Below, one piece after another: positions 1 through 7,044 of a DNA stretch of 11,829 nucleotides. The position numbers were made by a program, and so were the translations under genes. Source of the stretch: Thermoplasmatales archaeon UBA509 (GTDB lineage Archaea; Thermoplasmatota; Thermoplasmata; Thermoplasmatales; Thermoplasmataceae). The stretch spans positions 1 through 11,829 of the forward strand of contig DAJC01000026.1 in the NCBI GenBank assembly GCA_002498845.1, in the 5' to 3' direction. How positions within the stretch are numbered: the first letter of the stretch is position 1; each line of letters starts with the position of its first letter. Below the pieces are notes generated by a model. The model had not been told where the DNA came from, did no database searches, and worked only from the letters and a program-made list of their open reading frames with translations.

Positions 1-2498
1 TCCTCCATGAGCACCATGTCGGAGACGCCTGCAAGTATCAGTCCGTACGAGAACGGGCTGGTCTCCTGCCGGTAGTCCAGTATTGAGTAATGCTTTCCTT
101 CTATGACATCCTTAACATATTTCTGGGCCCGTGGAACATCCATCATGTCGTTCATGATCTCATGAAATGTTTCCTTAATTACAGGAAAATTCCTCATTTC
201 TTCCAGGGTCTTGAGCAGCTTGTCACTTCTGAGCTGCTGCCTGGCAACCGAGATATCGTATCCCTTGTATTTCCTGAGCACCATGAGGGATCGCGCTGCG
301 CAGTGCCTGAACCGCTGCTTGAACACCTCCGTGTTTGAGAGGCTGCGCCTTACAAGTTCCGGGAAGTCCTGGTCCTTCAGCAGCAGGATTGCCTCCCTTA
401 TGGGTATTTTCTTTTCGTAGGTAAGCATGAAGCCGTCATCTGTTACGGTTATCCTGGTGTTGACAGAATAGTGGTTGGAAATGACAAGTGCGAATGCCCT
501 GGAGATTGCATCATTGACTCTCCTGCCCAGCGGTATGTGAAAGATCATGTTATAGAGGCCGGCGTTGTCCTTGTAACCCTCTATGAGAAGATGCGTATCT
601 GTGGGAATGCCAAACTTGCTCTGGGTCTTGAGGTAGGATATGAGGCTCTGGGCGCCATATTCGTCCACATGATAATTCTCAACCAGCCATGTCCGGATAT
701 CCTCACCGCTGTTGATCTTTGCAATGGCTGTTTTCCTGAACTCCCCAATGAGGACACCGAGATCATAGCTCCTTGGCAGCATTTCGCCTGACCAGGATGG
801 AACGGTTGGCCTCATTCCCGTGGCGTCCTTGACATATACCCTGTTCCGGCTGGACTTCATGTACATGTATGTCTTTGCGCCAAGAACAAATATATCTCCC
901 TGCTTAAGGCGCTCCACGAACTTGTCGCTGAGCTGCCCGAGATTTCTGCCTTTTTCATTGATTACCTTGTAGTCGGCTTCATCCGGGATGGTTCCTACAT
1001 TCATGAAGTAGATCATCCTGCTGCTCTTCTTCTTCCCGAAGGTGTTCTGCACATCATCGTACCATATCTTGGAATAGATGACATTGTCCTCTACCTTTCC
1101 GGAGAGGTAGTTTATGACTTCCATGAAGTCCTCTTTGTCCAGTGTGTGGAAGGAATATGAATTTCTTATGAGGCTGAAAGCCTCATCCACAGTCCATACC
1201 TTTTCCAGCGTCATTCCAACCACTGCCTGTGCCAGCACATCCAGGGAGTTTGTTGGAACAACGACCTTATCAATATCCCGATCGTATGCGGCCTTTGTCA
1301 GGACTGCACATTCCATGAGGTCATCCAGATCAAATACAAGGAAACGGCCCATTGAAAGATCATGAATGCCATGGCCCGATCGTCCTATGCGCTGCAGCCC
1401 CTTGGAAACGGATTTTGGGCTCCCTATCTGGACAACAAGGTCGATGTAGCCGATATCAATTCCCAGTTCAAGGGAGGTGGAGGTTATGACGCACTTGAGC
1501 TCCCCGTTCTTCAGCTTGTTCTCCACTTCTATCCTGGTTTCCTTACCCAGTGAAGAATGGTGCGCCTCTATGCTCTCTATCCCCCTTGCTTTCAGCCTCA
1601 TTGCCACATGCTCTGTTCCGCTTCTGGTATTGGTGAACACAAGGGTTGTCTTGTGATCGTTAATCAGTTTCACAAGGGTGTCATACATCCTCTCATTGGC
1701 CACCTCATAACTGGTCTTGGTCAGATCGTTCACAGGCGTTATGGTTTTCAGATCAAGGAATTTCTTTGTGTCAACATCAATTATGGTAAAATCCCGTGGA
1801 TTCTCGCCATCATAGCCGCAGAGATATGTGGCTATGAGATCAAGAGGAGCCTGCGTTGCCGACAGGCCAATCCTGACGAAGTCCTTGTTTGCTGCTGCCA
1901 GCCTCTCCAGGTTTACAGAGAGCAGTGCACCCCTCTTTGTGGCAGAAATTTCATGAATCTCATCGATAATGAGGTACCTGAGGTCCTGAAGCTTTTCCCT
2001 GAATTTTGGGGCAGACAGCGTCAGTGAGAATGATTCCGGCGTTGTTATGAGGATGTGGGGCGGTTTCCTGAGCATCTTCTGCCTTTCATTCTGAGGTGTA
2101 TCTCCAGAGCGAACTGCCACCCTTATCCTTGGGAGCTTCATCCCTTCAGATTCCGCAAGATCGTAAATCTCTCCAAGCGGCGTGTTGAGGTTCTTGTTTA
2201 TGTCATTGGCGAGAGCTTTCAGCGGGCTGATGTAAAGACAGTATATGCGGTCCTCTAGCTTTCCTTCCCTTGCAAGTGCGAACAGTTCGTTGATGACTGA
2301 AAGGAAACCCGTGAGTGTCTTCCCGGTTCCGGTTGGACTTGAGACAAGTACGTTCTTCCTGGCATGTATGAGAGGAATCGCTCTCTTCTGTGGATCAGTA
2401 AGACCGGTATATTTCTGGTTGAACCATTTTGAAATCAATGGATCCAGAAATGGAAGGTGATCCTCAACGTGAAACCTGTCAACTTCAGCCTGCTGCAT
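1..2498 (-). CDS. lhr: Lhr-type ATP-dependent DNA helicase (3' end cut by window)
   Basis: This is a superfamily 2 helicase of the Lhr (large helicase-related) family, which translocates 3'-5' on DNA and is linked to repair and recombination. The frame is open from the ATG at 2498 to the window edge, giving 832 codons without the C-terminus. Visible motifs are Walker A SSPTGTGK near residues 53-60, DEIH at 179-182, a GLSAT motif III shortly after, and motif VI QRIGRSGH at 369-376. The last residues in the window (SDMVLME) look like the region near the end of Lhr-core proteins, so I infer that only a modest part is missing. It lies 111 bases downstream of the DUF763 gene on the same strand and has its own TATA-like promoter. 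The family call is firm; the precise Lhr subfamily is not. Confidence 0.93.
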   Translation of the reverse strand, partial: MQQAEVDRFHVEDHLPFLDPLISKWFNQKYTGLTDPQKRAIPLIHARKNVLVSSPTGTGKTLTGFLSVINELFALAREGKLEDRIYCLYISPLKALANDINKNLNTPLGEIYDLAESEGMKLPRIRVAVRSGDTPQNERQKMLRKPPHILITTPESFSLTLSAPKFREKLQDLRYLIIDEIHEISATKRGALLSVNLERLAAANKDFVRIGLSATQAPLDLIATYLCGYDGENPRDFTIIDVDTKKFLDLKTITPVNDLTKTSYEVANERMYDTLVKLINDHKTTLVFTNTRSGTEHVAMRLKARGIESIEAHHSSLGKETRIEVENKLKNGELKCVITSTSLELGIDIGYIDLVVQIGSPKSVSKGLQRIGRSGHGIHDLSMGRFLVFDLDDLMECAVLTKAAYDRDIDKVVVPTNSLDVLAQAVVGMTLEKVWTVDEAFSLIRNSYSFHTLDKEDFMEVINYLSGKVEDNVIYSKIWYDDVQNTFGKKKSSRMIYFMNVGTIPDEADYKVINEKGRNLGQLSDKFVERLKQGDIFVLGAKTYMYMKSSRNRVYVKDATGMRPTVPSWSGEMLPRSYDLGVLIGEFRKTAIAKINSGEDIRTWLVENYHVDEYGAQSLISYLKTQSKFGIPTDTHLLIEGYKDNAGLYNMIFHIPLGRRVNDAISRAFALVISNHYSVNTRITVTDDGFMLTYEKKIPIREAILLLKDQDFPELVRRSLSNTEVFKQRFRHCAARSLMVLRKYKGYDISVARQQLRSDKLLKTLEEMRNFPVIKETFHEIMNDMMDVPRAQKYVKDVIEGKHYSILDYRQETSPFSYGLILAGVSDMVLME

Positions 2499-2528
2499 GT
2501 TTTTTAACCTTGTACTGAGTTGTAATCG

Positions 2529-2536
2529 ATATATAA
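2529..2536 (-). promoter_or_regulatory. TATA-like box for the Lhr helicase gene
   Basis: On the minus strand TTATATAT lies about 31-38 bases before the helicase ATG. Transcription starting some 25 bases downstream would leave only a short leader, as is usual for first genes in Thermoplasmata. No strong Shine-Dalgarno sequence is seen before this ATG, which fits. The transcription start itself is inferred. Confidence 0.5.
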
Positions 2537-2609
2537 CATCTTCCATAATAGAATCCACTGGAAAACGCTATAAGTCCCGTTGCAATGTTCAGGGTTTAAG
2601 TAAGGCAGT

Positions 2610-3728
2610 TCAGGTATGCTGCCTGCCCGTAACAGTGTGGGAAGTCGAGTCATTCAGCAGTTTTCTTGCAAGATGCTCCAGCGTTGCATCCCTTTCCCTT
2701 GTTCCCCTTAGCACCTCCGAATAGAATTGTATGGCCCTGTCGTAATCTGCAACGTCCACCGGCTTGGGAACACCATCCTTTCCGCCTACCGCGAAGGAGA
2801 ATTTCACAGGGTCCCTGAATGAAGGCTTCTCGCCGTATATAATCTCTGCCAGATAGGATAGTGCCCTGATTGTGGATTTGCCCATGCCCTTCATGAATGC
2901 AATGTCCTGGAAGCTTGATGGCTGGTACTCGTATATCTCCCGCATTTTTGCCCAGTTTATCCTGTAGTCCAGCCTGAGAACATCCTGCTGGTTCTGGAAA
3001 TTATCAAGGGTCTTCTGGGGACCCTCAGTCAGTTTCATCCGGTATCTTAACGGATCTTCCCGTGCCATCTCCAGCATTGATCTTCTGTTCCCTTCACTGT
3101 TTCTTGTGGTGAGGTCCACGACTCTATCCATCTGGCGGGGAGCTGAAATGCCGTTTCTTCCATCGTTGAAGAAATCCAGGCCAGTTCTGCTTATCCAGTG
3201 GTATCGTCTTGCCATTCTCTGTTGCGGATTCATTCCCTGCTGGACAATGCTCCACTTCCCATGGGTGTCCAGAACCAGGAACTGCATGTAAAGATCAAAG
3301 CCATCTATGAGCAGGTTCTGGTCCACCCTTGCTATTCTCCTGGCATCCTCCATTATCCTGTGTATTTTTGATTCTGATAGTGCCCCTGTGGCAACTATTT
3401 CCATGGATTCAGCAGCCATCTCACCAAGATGCCTGCCCTTCCCGCCAAGAATAAAAACAGGGGAATCTTTCAGGCGGGAATAGTGCTCCTTTATGGCGCT
3501 GAGCGTGGCTGTAGTTGTTCCGCTTGAGTTCCAGTCAAAACCTATGGCCAGGGAAAGGGAATGAAACCAGAAGGGATCGGAGACCTTTTCAAGATATTCC
3601 TCCACTCCAAACCGTTCTATTATCAGATCTGAAATGAGTCCTCCAAGTTTCACCATCCTGCGGTAAAGATATTCAGGAGGATGTCCGTAATGGAGCGGAA
3701 GAATTGCAGAGCCTTTTCTTTCCAACAC
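2610..3728 (-). CDS. DUF763 family protein
   Basis: The 372-residue product matches the conserved archaeal/bacterial family DUF763, whose biochemical function I do not know. The N-terminal hallmark GSAILPLHYGHPPEYLY is at residues 6-22. It is followed by SDPFWFHSLSLAIGFDWNSSG (about 50-70) and GGKGRHLGE (about 95). A helix-hairpin-helix-like segment MKGMGKSTIRALS lies in the C-terminal third, followed by the typical SFAVGGKDGVPKPVD. Such features suggest nucleic-acid binding, but this is inference. The start is a GTG at 3728 with an in-frame stop directly upstream; a TTG one codon later is the only close alternative, and either leaves the usual few residues before the family's first motif. 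It sits upstream of lhr on the same strand, which hints at a shared DNA-processing role. Confidence 0.9.
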   Translation of the reverse strand: MLERKGSAILPLHYGHPPEYLYRRMVKLGGLISDLIIERFGVEEYLEKVSDPFWFHSLSLAIGFDWNSSGTTTATLSAIKEHYSRLKDSPVFILGGKGRHLGEMAAESMEIVATGALSESKIHRIMEDARRIARVDQNLLIDGFDLYMQFLVLDTHGKWSIVQQGMNPQQRMARRYHWISRTGLDFFNDGRNGISAPRQMDRVVDLTTRNSEGNRRSMLEMAREDPLRYRMKLTEGPQKTLDNFQNQQDVLRLDYRINWAKMREIYEYQPSSFQDIAFMKGMGKSTIRALSYLAEIIYGEKPSFRDPVKFSFAVGGKDGVPKPVDVADYDRAIQFYSEVLRGTRERDATLEHLARKLLNDSTSHTVTGRQHT

Positions 3729-3744
3729 TCAGTCATGATGTCGG

Positions 3745-3753
3745 TAATTTTAA
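3745..3753 (-). promoter_or_regulatory. Candidate TATA element of the DUF763 gene
   Basis: The minus strand reads TTAAAATTA centred about 21-25 bases before the GTG start. This predicts a leaderless or nearly leaderless transcript. The element is weak in sequence terms and is proposed mainly on its spacing. Confidence 0.35.
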
Positions 3754-3790
3754 CGTTTGCTGGAGTAAGGTTCTTTCACAATATCTGGGG

Positions 3791-3824
3791 AAAAAATGTG
3801 ATTACAGAGAAATGACACAAAAAA
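3791..3824 (-). terminator. T-run terminator behind the rpo7-rps27ae operon
   Basis: Read on the minus strand, two runs of six T (3824-3819 and 3796-3791) lie 30-65 bases past the rps27ae stop codon and before the DUF763 start. Archaeal RNA polymerase terminates on such oligo-U stretches without needing a hairpin. Their position between two same-strand units supports separate transcription of DUF763 and lhr. Confidence 0.5.
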
Positions 3825-3856
3825 TGAGAAACGGGGATAATCAGTATATCCCGGAA

Positions 3857-4099
3857 TTACTCTTTTTTCTCTTCCACTTTCTTCTTGGCGGGAGCCTTCT
3901 CTTTCTTGGCTCTTGGTTTTGATTCCTTTGGCTTCTGCTCCTGAGCCTTTGGTTCTTTCTTTATTTCGGTGTAACCGCATCTTCCGCAGGTGAAACGGTC
4001 GGCATGCTCAGCAAGGAATACACCGGGCCCGCATCTGGGGCAAAATCTTCTCTTCCTGACCAGCTTGGAATCCTCAAGGACATAAAGTTCACGCTTCAT
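3857..4099 (-). CDS. rps27ae: 30S ribosomal protein eS31 (S27ae)
   Basis: This is a small-subunit ribosomal protein of the S27ae/eS31 family. The opening [20 protein letters not shown] and the zinc ribbon (CPRCGPG, then CGRCGYT about 15 residues later) are diagnostic. After the ribbon comes an unusual tail of about 35 residues made almost only of Lys, Glu, Pro and Ala. Many archaeal versions stop soon after the ribbon, so this one is long at about 80 residues. I chose the ATG at 4099, which overlaps the rps24e stop codon by one base (TGATG). A GTG one codon upstream (4102) would add one Met and a four-base overlap. Translation is probably coupled to rps24e. Confidence 0.94.
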   Translation of the reverse strand: MKRELYVLEDSKLVRKRRFCPRCGPGVFLAEHADRFTCGRCGYTEIKKEPKAQEQKPKESKPRAKKEKAPAKKKVEEKKE

Positions 4100-4404
4100 C
4101 ACTGGCCCTCACCCTCTTTTGTTTTGAGCCCGTTCCTGATAAGCTCATAATCGGGCTCATAAAGCATTGCGCTTTCCTTATCCTTGTATATCTTGGAGTA
4201 CCCCTTGACCTCATTTTTTCCTGTTTCCTGAAGGTTCCTCTCAACTATTACAAGATCCTTTGGTGATCCTGTATTCTTGGCAATAATTTCCCTGATCTTG
4301 TCTCTGCTGGGCGTAGGCTCATCCTTGAAAACAAGCCTGTACCTGACCTCCTTTCTGTGCAGGAGAATATTGTCATTCACGTTTTCTATCTTTAATTCTG
4401 GCAT
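4099..4404 (-). CDS. rps24e: 30S ribosomal protein eS24
   Basis: This 101-residue protein is the S24e component of the 30S subunit. Recognisable parts are [18 protein letters not shown], with its typical strand pattern, followed by [13 protein letters not shown] and the C-terminal [20 protein letters not shown]. Length is normal for the archaeal family. Its ATG lies inside the end of the DUF359 gene (13-base overlap), and its stop touches the start of rps27ae, so it sits in the middle of a tightly packed operon. This arrangement (DUF359, S24e, S27ae behind rpo7-spt4) is a well known archaeal cluster. Confidence 0.96.
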   Translation of the reverse strand: MPELKIENVNDNILLHRKEVRYRLVFKDEPTPSRDKIREIIAKNTGSPKDLVIVERNLQETGKNEVKGYSKIYKDKESAMLYEPDYELIRNGLKTKEGEGQ

Positions 4405-4907
4405 CTGATTTCCATCCTTTCAATTAGTGCTTTAACCTCATCCTTAATGGCTTCGTCCACCTTGATGCAGGCCATGCCCACATCTGGAACTCCGTAGGTT
4501 ACCACTGTATTTATGTCTGAATAAAAAATTATTGGTATGACCGCAAGATCCTCCTCGCCATCCACCTCAATCCTTCCGCCATTCCCGGAAAGCATTCTCT
4601 CTATAAGGAGGAACATGTCATGGGTAATCACTCCAGGCGGGTTTCGGACATGCTCCGATCCGGCCTGGCTTCGGAATTCTCCCGGAAGATTTCTCTTGGT
4701 CCTCAGATCCACGACTTCCAGGAATGGATGTACTCCATTTCTGTGTAGAATATCTGTTGTCACGTCGCCCACTGAAATTATGCGGGATTTCGCTGACATT
4801 GCACGCACCTCGGAAGGTGTGCACAGTTTCCCGCTATAATTAGCTATGTTCTCCCTGAGATCGCTTCCCACGAGAAATTCATTGCCTGACCTTAATTGCA
4901 TACGCAC
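4392..4907 (-). CDS. DUF359 family GTP-dependent dephospho-CoA kinase
   Basis: The 171-residue product belongs to DUF359, the family shown in archaea to phosphorylate dephospho-CoA with GTP, the last step of coenzyme A synthesis. The conserved blocks ISVGDVTTDIL (about 45-55), VVDLRTKR (about 66-73), NPPGVI (about 90) and IEVDGEEDLAVIPIIFYS (about 113-130) are all present; the acidic GEEDLA block is a hallmark of the family. The first ATG (4907) lies 29 bases inside spt4; a second ATG two codons later (4901) is also possible. The gene in turn overlaps rps24e by 13 bases. Its place within a transcription/translation operon is conserved in archaea and does not itself explain the CoA role. Confidence 0.9.
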   Translation of the reverse strand: MRMQLRSGNEFLVGSDLRENIANYSGKLCTPSEVRAMSAKSRIISVGDVTTDILHRNGVHPFLEVVDLRTKRNLPGEFRSQAGSEHVRNPPGVITHDMFLLIERMLSGNGGRIEVDGEEDLAVIPIIFYSDINTVVTYGVPDVGMACIKVDEAIKDEVKALIERMEIRCQN

Positions 4908-5073
4908 CAGGCTCTGTGATCCCTGCCCTTTCTGCGATTATGGAAAGCTTTGGTTCAGTCACTATGACGAATCCAAACCATTCTGTGGACGTCTTCTCTT
5001 CCCCGTGTATGGGGCAGTTCTTCTCAGTGGTGATAAGATGACATTTCTTGCATGCCCTGTAAACCTGCTTCAT
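4879..5073 (-). CDS. spt4: Transcription elongation factor Spt4 (RpoE'')
   Basis: Spt4 is a small zinc protein that binds Spt5 at the RNA polymerase clamp and promotes processive elongation. The 64-residue product shows RACKKCHLIT with Cys8 and Cys11, then CPIHG with Cys20, and a C-terminal half ending FVIVTEPKLSIIAERAGI.EPGAYAIKV that is typical of the family. The fourth zinc ligand is His23 instead of the usual Cys. The gene starts nine bases behind rpo7, preceded by a purine-rich GAGGCAGG segment that may serve as ribosome binding site. Its 3' end overlaps the DUF359 gene by 29 bases. Confidence 0.95.
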   Translation of the reverse strand: MKQVYRACKKCHLITTEKNCPIHGEEKTSTEWFGFVIVTEPKLSIIAERAGITEPGAYAIKVRQ

Positions 5074-5082
5074 TTTCCTGCC

Positions 5083-5664
5083 TCAGTTCTCAATTTTCCT
5101 GGCGAGCCATTCCAGTTTGCCAAGTCCGCTCTGTTTCATGGTAAATCCAATTTTGCTGTCCTCAAGTGTTGAAGAATTGAGGTTCAGAGAAACGATTCTT
5201 ACTCTTACCCGGTCTCCGGCCTTGATATCTCTTTTGGTTTCCTTACCGATAAATCTCTGGTTCGCCATATCCACATCTATTCTGTCGTCCATTATCTGGC
5301 TCTTATGCAGAAGCCCCTCGAATGGTCCAAACTTGATGAAAGCACCGAAGTTCTGGACGGAAACAACAATGCCTTCCACAATCTCCTGCATTTCTGGATA
5401 ATATGCGAGTGCCTTGAATTTTATTGATTGATATACACCGCCATCTCCGTGCACTATGGTTCCTTCTCCCAGCCTTTCCACATTCATTATGGACACCACA
5501 TAGCACTTCCCAAGCATCCTTGTATCGTCAGCCGGGTCCTTAAGATCGATGAGTTTCCCTTCAAGGGACCCTTTGGAAACATCCTTGACTGCTTCTCCGT
5601 AATCGAATCCCAGCTTCTCCGGTGGTATTCTGGCTATGTATTCATCTTCAATTATAATGTACAT
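5083..5664 (-). CDS. rpo7: DNA-directed RNA polymerase subunit Rpo7 (RpoE')
   Basis: Rpo7 pairs with Rpo4 to form the stalk of archaeal RNA polymerase, aiding promoter opening and binding nascent RNA. The N-terminal domain begins MYIIIEDEYIARIPPEKLG and includes YVVSIMNVERLGEGTIVHGDGG. An S1/OB domain follows at about residues 80-165, with EGIVVSVQNFGAFIKFGPFEGLL cut by the usual turn and SQIMDD. At 193 residues the length is normal. The end KLEWLARKIEN is typical. It is the first recognised gene of the operon with spt4, DUF359, rps24e and rps27ae. A good Shine-Dalgarno match (AGGTGA) lies just before the ATG, implying an untranslated leader or an upstream co-transcribed ORF. Confidence 0.96.
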   Translation of the reverse strand: MYIIIEDEYIARIPPEKLGFDYGEAVKDVSKGSLEGKLIDLKDPADDTRMLGKCYVVSIMNVERLGEGTIVHGDGGVYQSIKFKALAYYPEMQEIVEGIVVSVQNFGAFIKFGPFEGLLHKSQIMDDRIDVDMANQRFIGKETKRDIKAGDRVRVRIVSLNLNSSTLEDSKIGFTMKQSGLGKLEWLARKIEN

Positions 5665-5667
5665 CCT

Positions 5668-5673
5668 TCACCT
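5668..5673 (-). promoter_or_regulatory. Shine-Dalgarno site of rpo7
   Basis: On the minus strand AGGTGA ends three bases before the rpo7 ATG. It matches the conserved archaeal anti-Shine-Dalgarno end of 16S rRNA. First genes in this lineage are often leaderless, so this site suggests a 5' leader or an upstream gene in the same transcript. Confidence 0.55.
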
Positions 5674-5715
5674 TCCCTGCTGAATGCCATTACCAGCAAC
5701 TGCATCCATTCAAAC

Positions 5716-5871
5716 TTACCAGGACGTGAGTCCAGGATTGTTGCGTTGCATATTGGACAGCCTGACAGCAGGCATACGTTGCTGTATAATGACGGGAATT
5801 ATTAATGTTGTGATACTGAAAACCATAACAGCAATATATCCAGACCAGCAAACTAATAACATTCTATTCAT
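5716..5871 (-). CDS. Possible small membrane protein upstream of rpo7
   Basis: A 51-residue reading frame begins at an ATG (5871) with MNRM, runs through a hydrophobic stretch of roughly 24 residues rich in Leu, Ile, Val and Met, and ends in a polar, Arg/Asn-containing tail. It resembles a single-span membrane peptide. A second ATG three codons later could also start it. I recognise no family. It lies 51 bases before rpo7 on the same strand, which could explain the rpo7 ribosome binding site. The competing view is that the region is only promoter and leader: TATA-like sequences occur inside it. The frame runs on upstream into the acyl-CoA dehydrogenase gene, so its openness alone is weak support. 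Confidence 0.25.
   Translation of the reverse strand: MNRMLLVCWSGYIAVMVFSITTLIIPVIIQQRMPAVRLSNMQRNNPGLTSW
5781..5806 (-). promoter_or_regulatory. Candidate promoter elements for the rpo7 operon
   Basis: Minus-strand TATA-like stretches (TTAATAATT and CATTATAC) fall in this AT-rich segment about 120-140 bases before rpo7. If used, they would give an untranslated leader of roughly 90-120 bases carrying the Shine-Dalgarno site. No better TATA-like sequence is seen nearer to the rpo7 ATG. Assignment is tentative. Confidence 0.3.
5832..5860 (+). promoter_or_regulatory. Candidate promoter of the acyl-CoA dehydrogenase gene
   Basis: Two TATA-like elements precede the ATG at 5884: AATATATC at about 5832-5839 and ACTAATAA at about 5852-5859. 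The second has the spacing expected for a leaderless message, the first would leave a leader of about 20 bases. The region is shared with the divergent rpo7 operon. Confidence 0.35.
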
Positions 5872-5883
5872 TACTTTCACATT

Positions 5884-7041
5884 ATGGAAGAGAGCAGATT
5901 GCCTGAAACGCACGAGATCCTGAAGAATACGGTAAGGGAATTCGTTTCCAAAAAAGTAGCTCCTGTTGCAGCAACAATGGATGAGCATGACGAATTCCCG
6001 GTGGAAATATTCAGAGAAATGGGAAAGATGGGCCTGCTTGGCATAACCATTCCAGAGGAATTCGGAGGTTCAGGGATGGATTATCTTGCACAGGCCATAG
6101 TTACTGAGGAAATAGCCTATGAATCAGCATCCCTTGCACTCTCATATGCGGCACACAGCAATCTCTGTCTTGACAACCTTTACAGAAACGGCAGCAGGGA
6201 AATAAGGGAGAAATTCGTCCCAAAACTCTGCTCCGGTGAATGGATCGGTTCCCTGGCAATGACAGAGCCGGGGTCTGGTTCGGATGCACTTGCAATGAAG
6301 TCGCAGGCGGTGAAGGAAAACGGCAGGTATTATCTCAGCGGTTCGAAAACCCTTATCACCAATGCGCCCTATTCCGATCTTTTTCTCACCTACGCCAGAA
6401 CCGATGACGGGCATTCTGCGTTCGCTGTCCTGGCCACCGACACGGGTTTCTCCAGGGGTAACAAGTTCTCGAAGATGGGAATGCGCGGTTCTCCAACCGG
6501 AACAATCTTCTTTGACAGGATAGAGCTTGATCATTCCCGCATACTTGGAAAAATCGGAGACGGGAAGCATATAATGCTCAGCGGCCTCAACTCAGAGCGG
6601 ATCATACTGGCATTTCTGTTTATTGGGGTGGCAAGAAAGGCACTGGACACTGCCCTGAAGTATTCCATGGAAAGGAAACAATCCGGCAGGCATCTTTATG
6701 AATTTCAGCTCATAGAGGAAAAATTAGCGTACATGTATGTGCGATACAGGACAAGCCGGCTAATTTCCCAGGATGCTCTGGTAAAGGTGGAGGCTGATCC
6801 GCTGGATTCACTTTCAGCAGCATCAGCAGTGCTGCATGCGTCGGAAAGCGCCGAATACATTGCACGGGAAGCTATCCAGATACATGGCGGATATGGGTAT
6901 GTGAAGGACTTTGGTGTGGAACGACTTCTCCGTGATGCAATCCTCGGGCAGATAGGCGGTGGAACCACAGAAATAAGGAAACACCTGATTTCAACTGCGC
7001 TTGTTAAAAGCTATAAGAGGGATGGGGTAATACCGGAATGA
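5884..7041 (+). CDS. Acyl-CoA dehydrogenase, isovaleryl-CoA-type active site
   Basis: This FAD flavoprotein of 385 residues oxidises acyl-CoA thioesters to 2,3-enoyl-CoA in fatty or branched-chain acid breakdown. Family marks are EEFGGSGMDYLA (about 59-70), the FAD/substrate loop AMTEPGSGSDA (about 124-134), and IHGGYGYVKDFGVERLLRDA (about 333-352). In medium-chain enzymes the catalytic glutamate sits in a YEGT motif; here the matching site reads GGGT (residues 358-361). A glutamate is present instead at residue 238 in SERIILA, the position used by isovaleryl-CoA dehydrogenase. I infer an isovaleryl-CoA or long/branched-chain type enzyme; substrate cannot be fixed. No electron-transfer flavoprotein genes are in the window. 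It ends three bases before the NMD3 gene, so the two are probably co-transcribed. Confidence 0.94.
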   Translation: MEESRLPETHEILKNTVREFVSKKVAPVAATMDEHDEFPVEIFREMGKMGLLGITIPEEFGGSGMDYLAQAIVTEEIAYESASLALSYAAHSNLCLDNLYRNGSREIREKFVPKLCSGEWIGSLAMTEPGSGSDALAMKSQAVKENGRYYLSGSKTLITNAPYSDLFLTYARTDDGHSAFAVLATDTGFSRGNKFSKMGMRGSPTGTIFFDRIELDHSRILGKIGDGKHIMLSGLNSERIILAFLFIGVARKALDTALKYSMERKQSGRHLYEFQLIEEKLAYMYVRYRTSRLISQDALVKVEADPLDSLSAASAVLHASESAEYIAREAIQIHGGYGYVKDFGVERLLRDAILGQIGGGTTEIRKHLISTALVKSYKRDGVIPE

Positions 7042-7044
7042 AAT

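Noticed and set aside
471..791. Plus-strand open frames within 90-2460, including one of 106 codons and one of 156 codons
   Set aside because: They lie antisense to the helicase gene, whose minus-strand frame is open throughout and carries all family motifs. The plus-strand translations have no recognisable domains.
5428..5805. Plus-strand frame of 125 codons across the rpo7 start
   Set aside because: Most of it is antisense to rpo7, and the rest covers the divergent promoter region. No domain is visible.
6142..6570. Minus-strand frame of 142 codons inside the acyl-CoA dehydrogenase gene
   Set aside because: The plus-strand frame has clear flavoenzyme motifs across the same bases, and the antisense product looks random.
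6949..6963. Acyl-CoA dehydrogenase as an inactive homologue because the YEGT glutamate is missing
   Set aside because: A glutamate at the alternative isovaleryl-type position (residue 238 in SERIILA) is present, so activity is expected.
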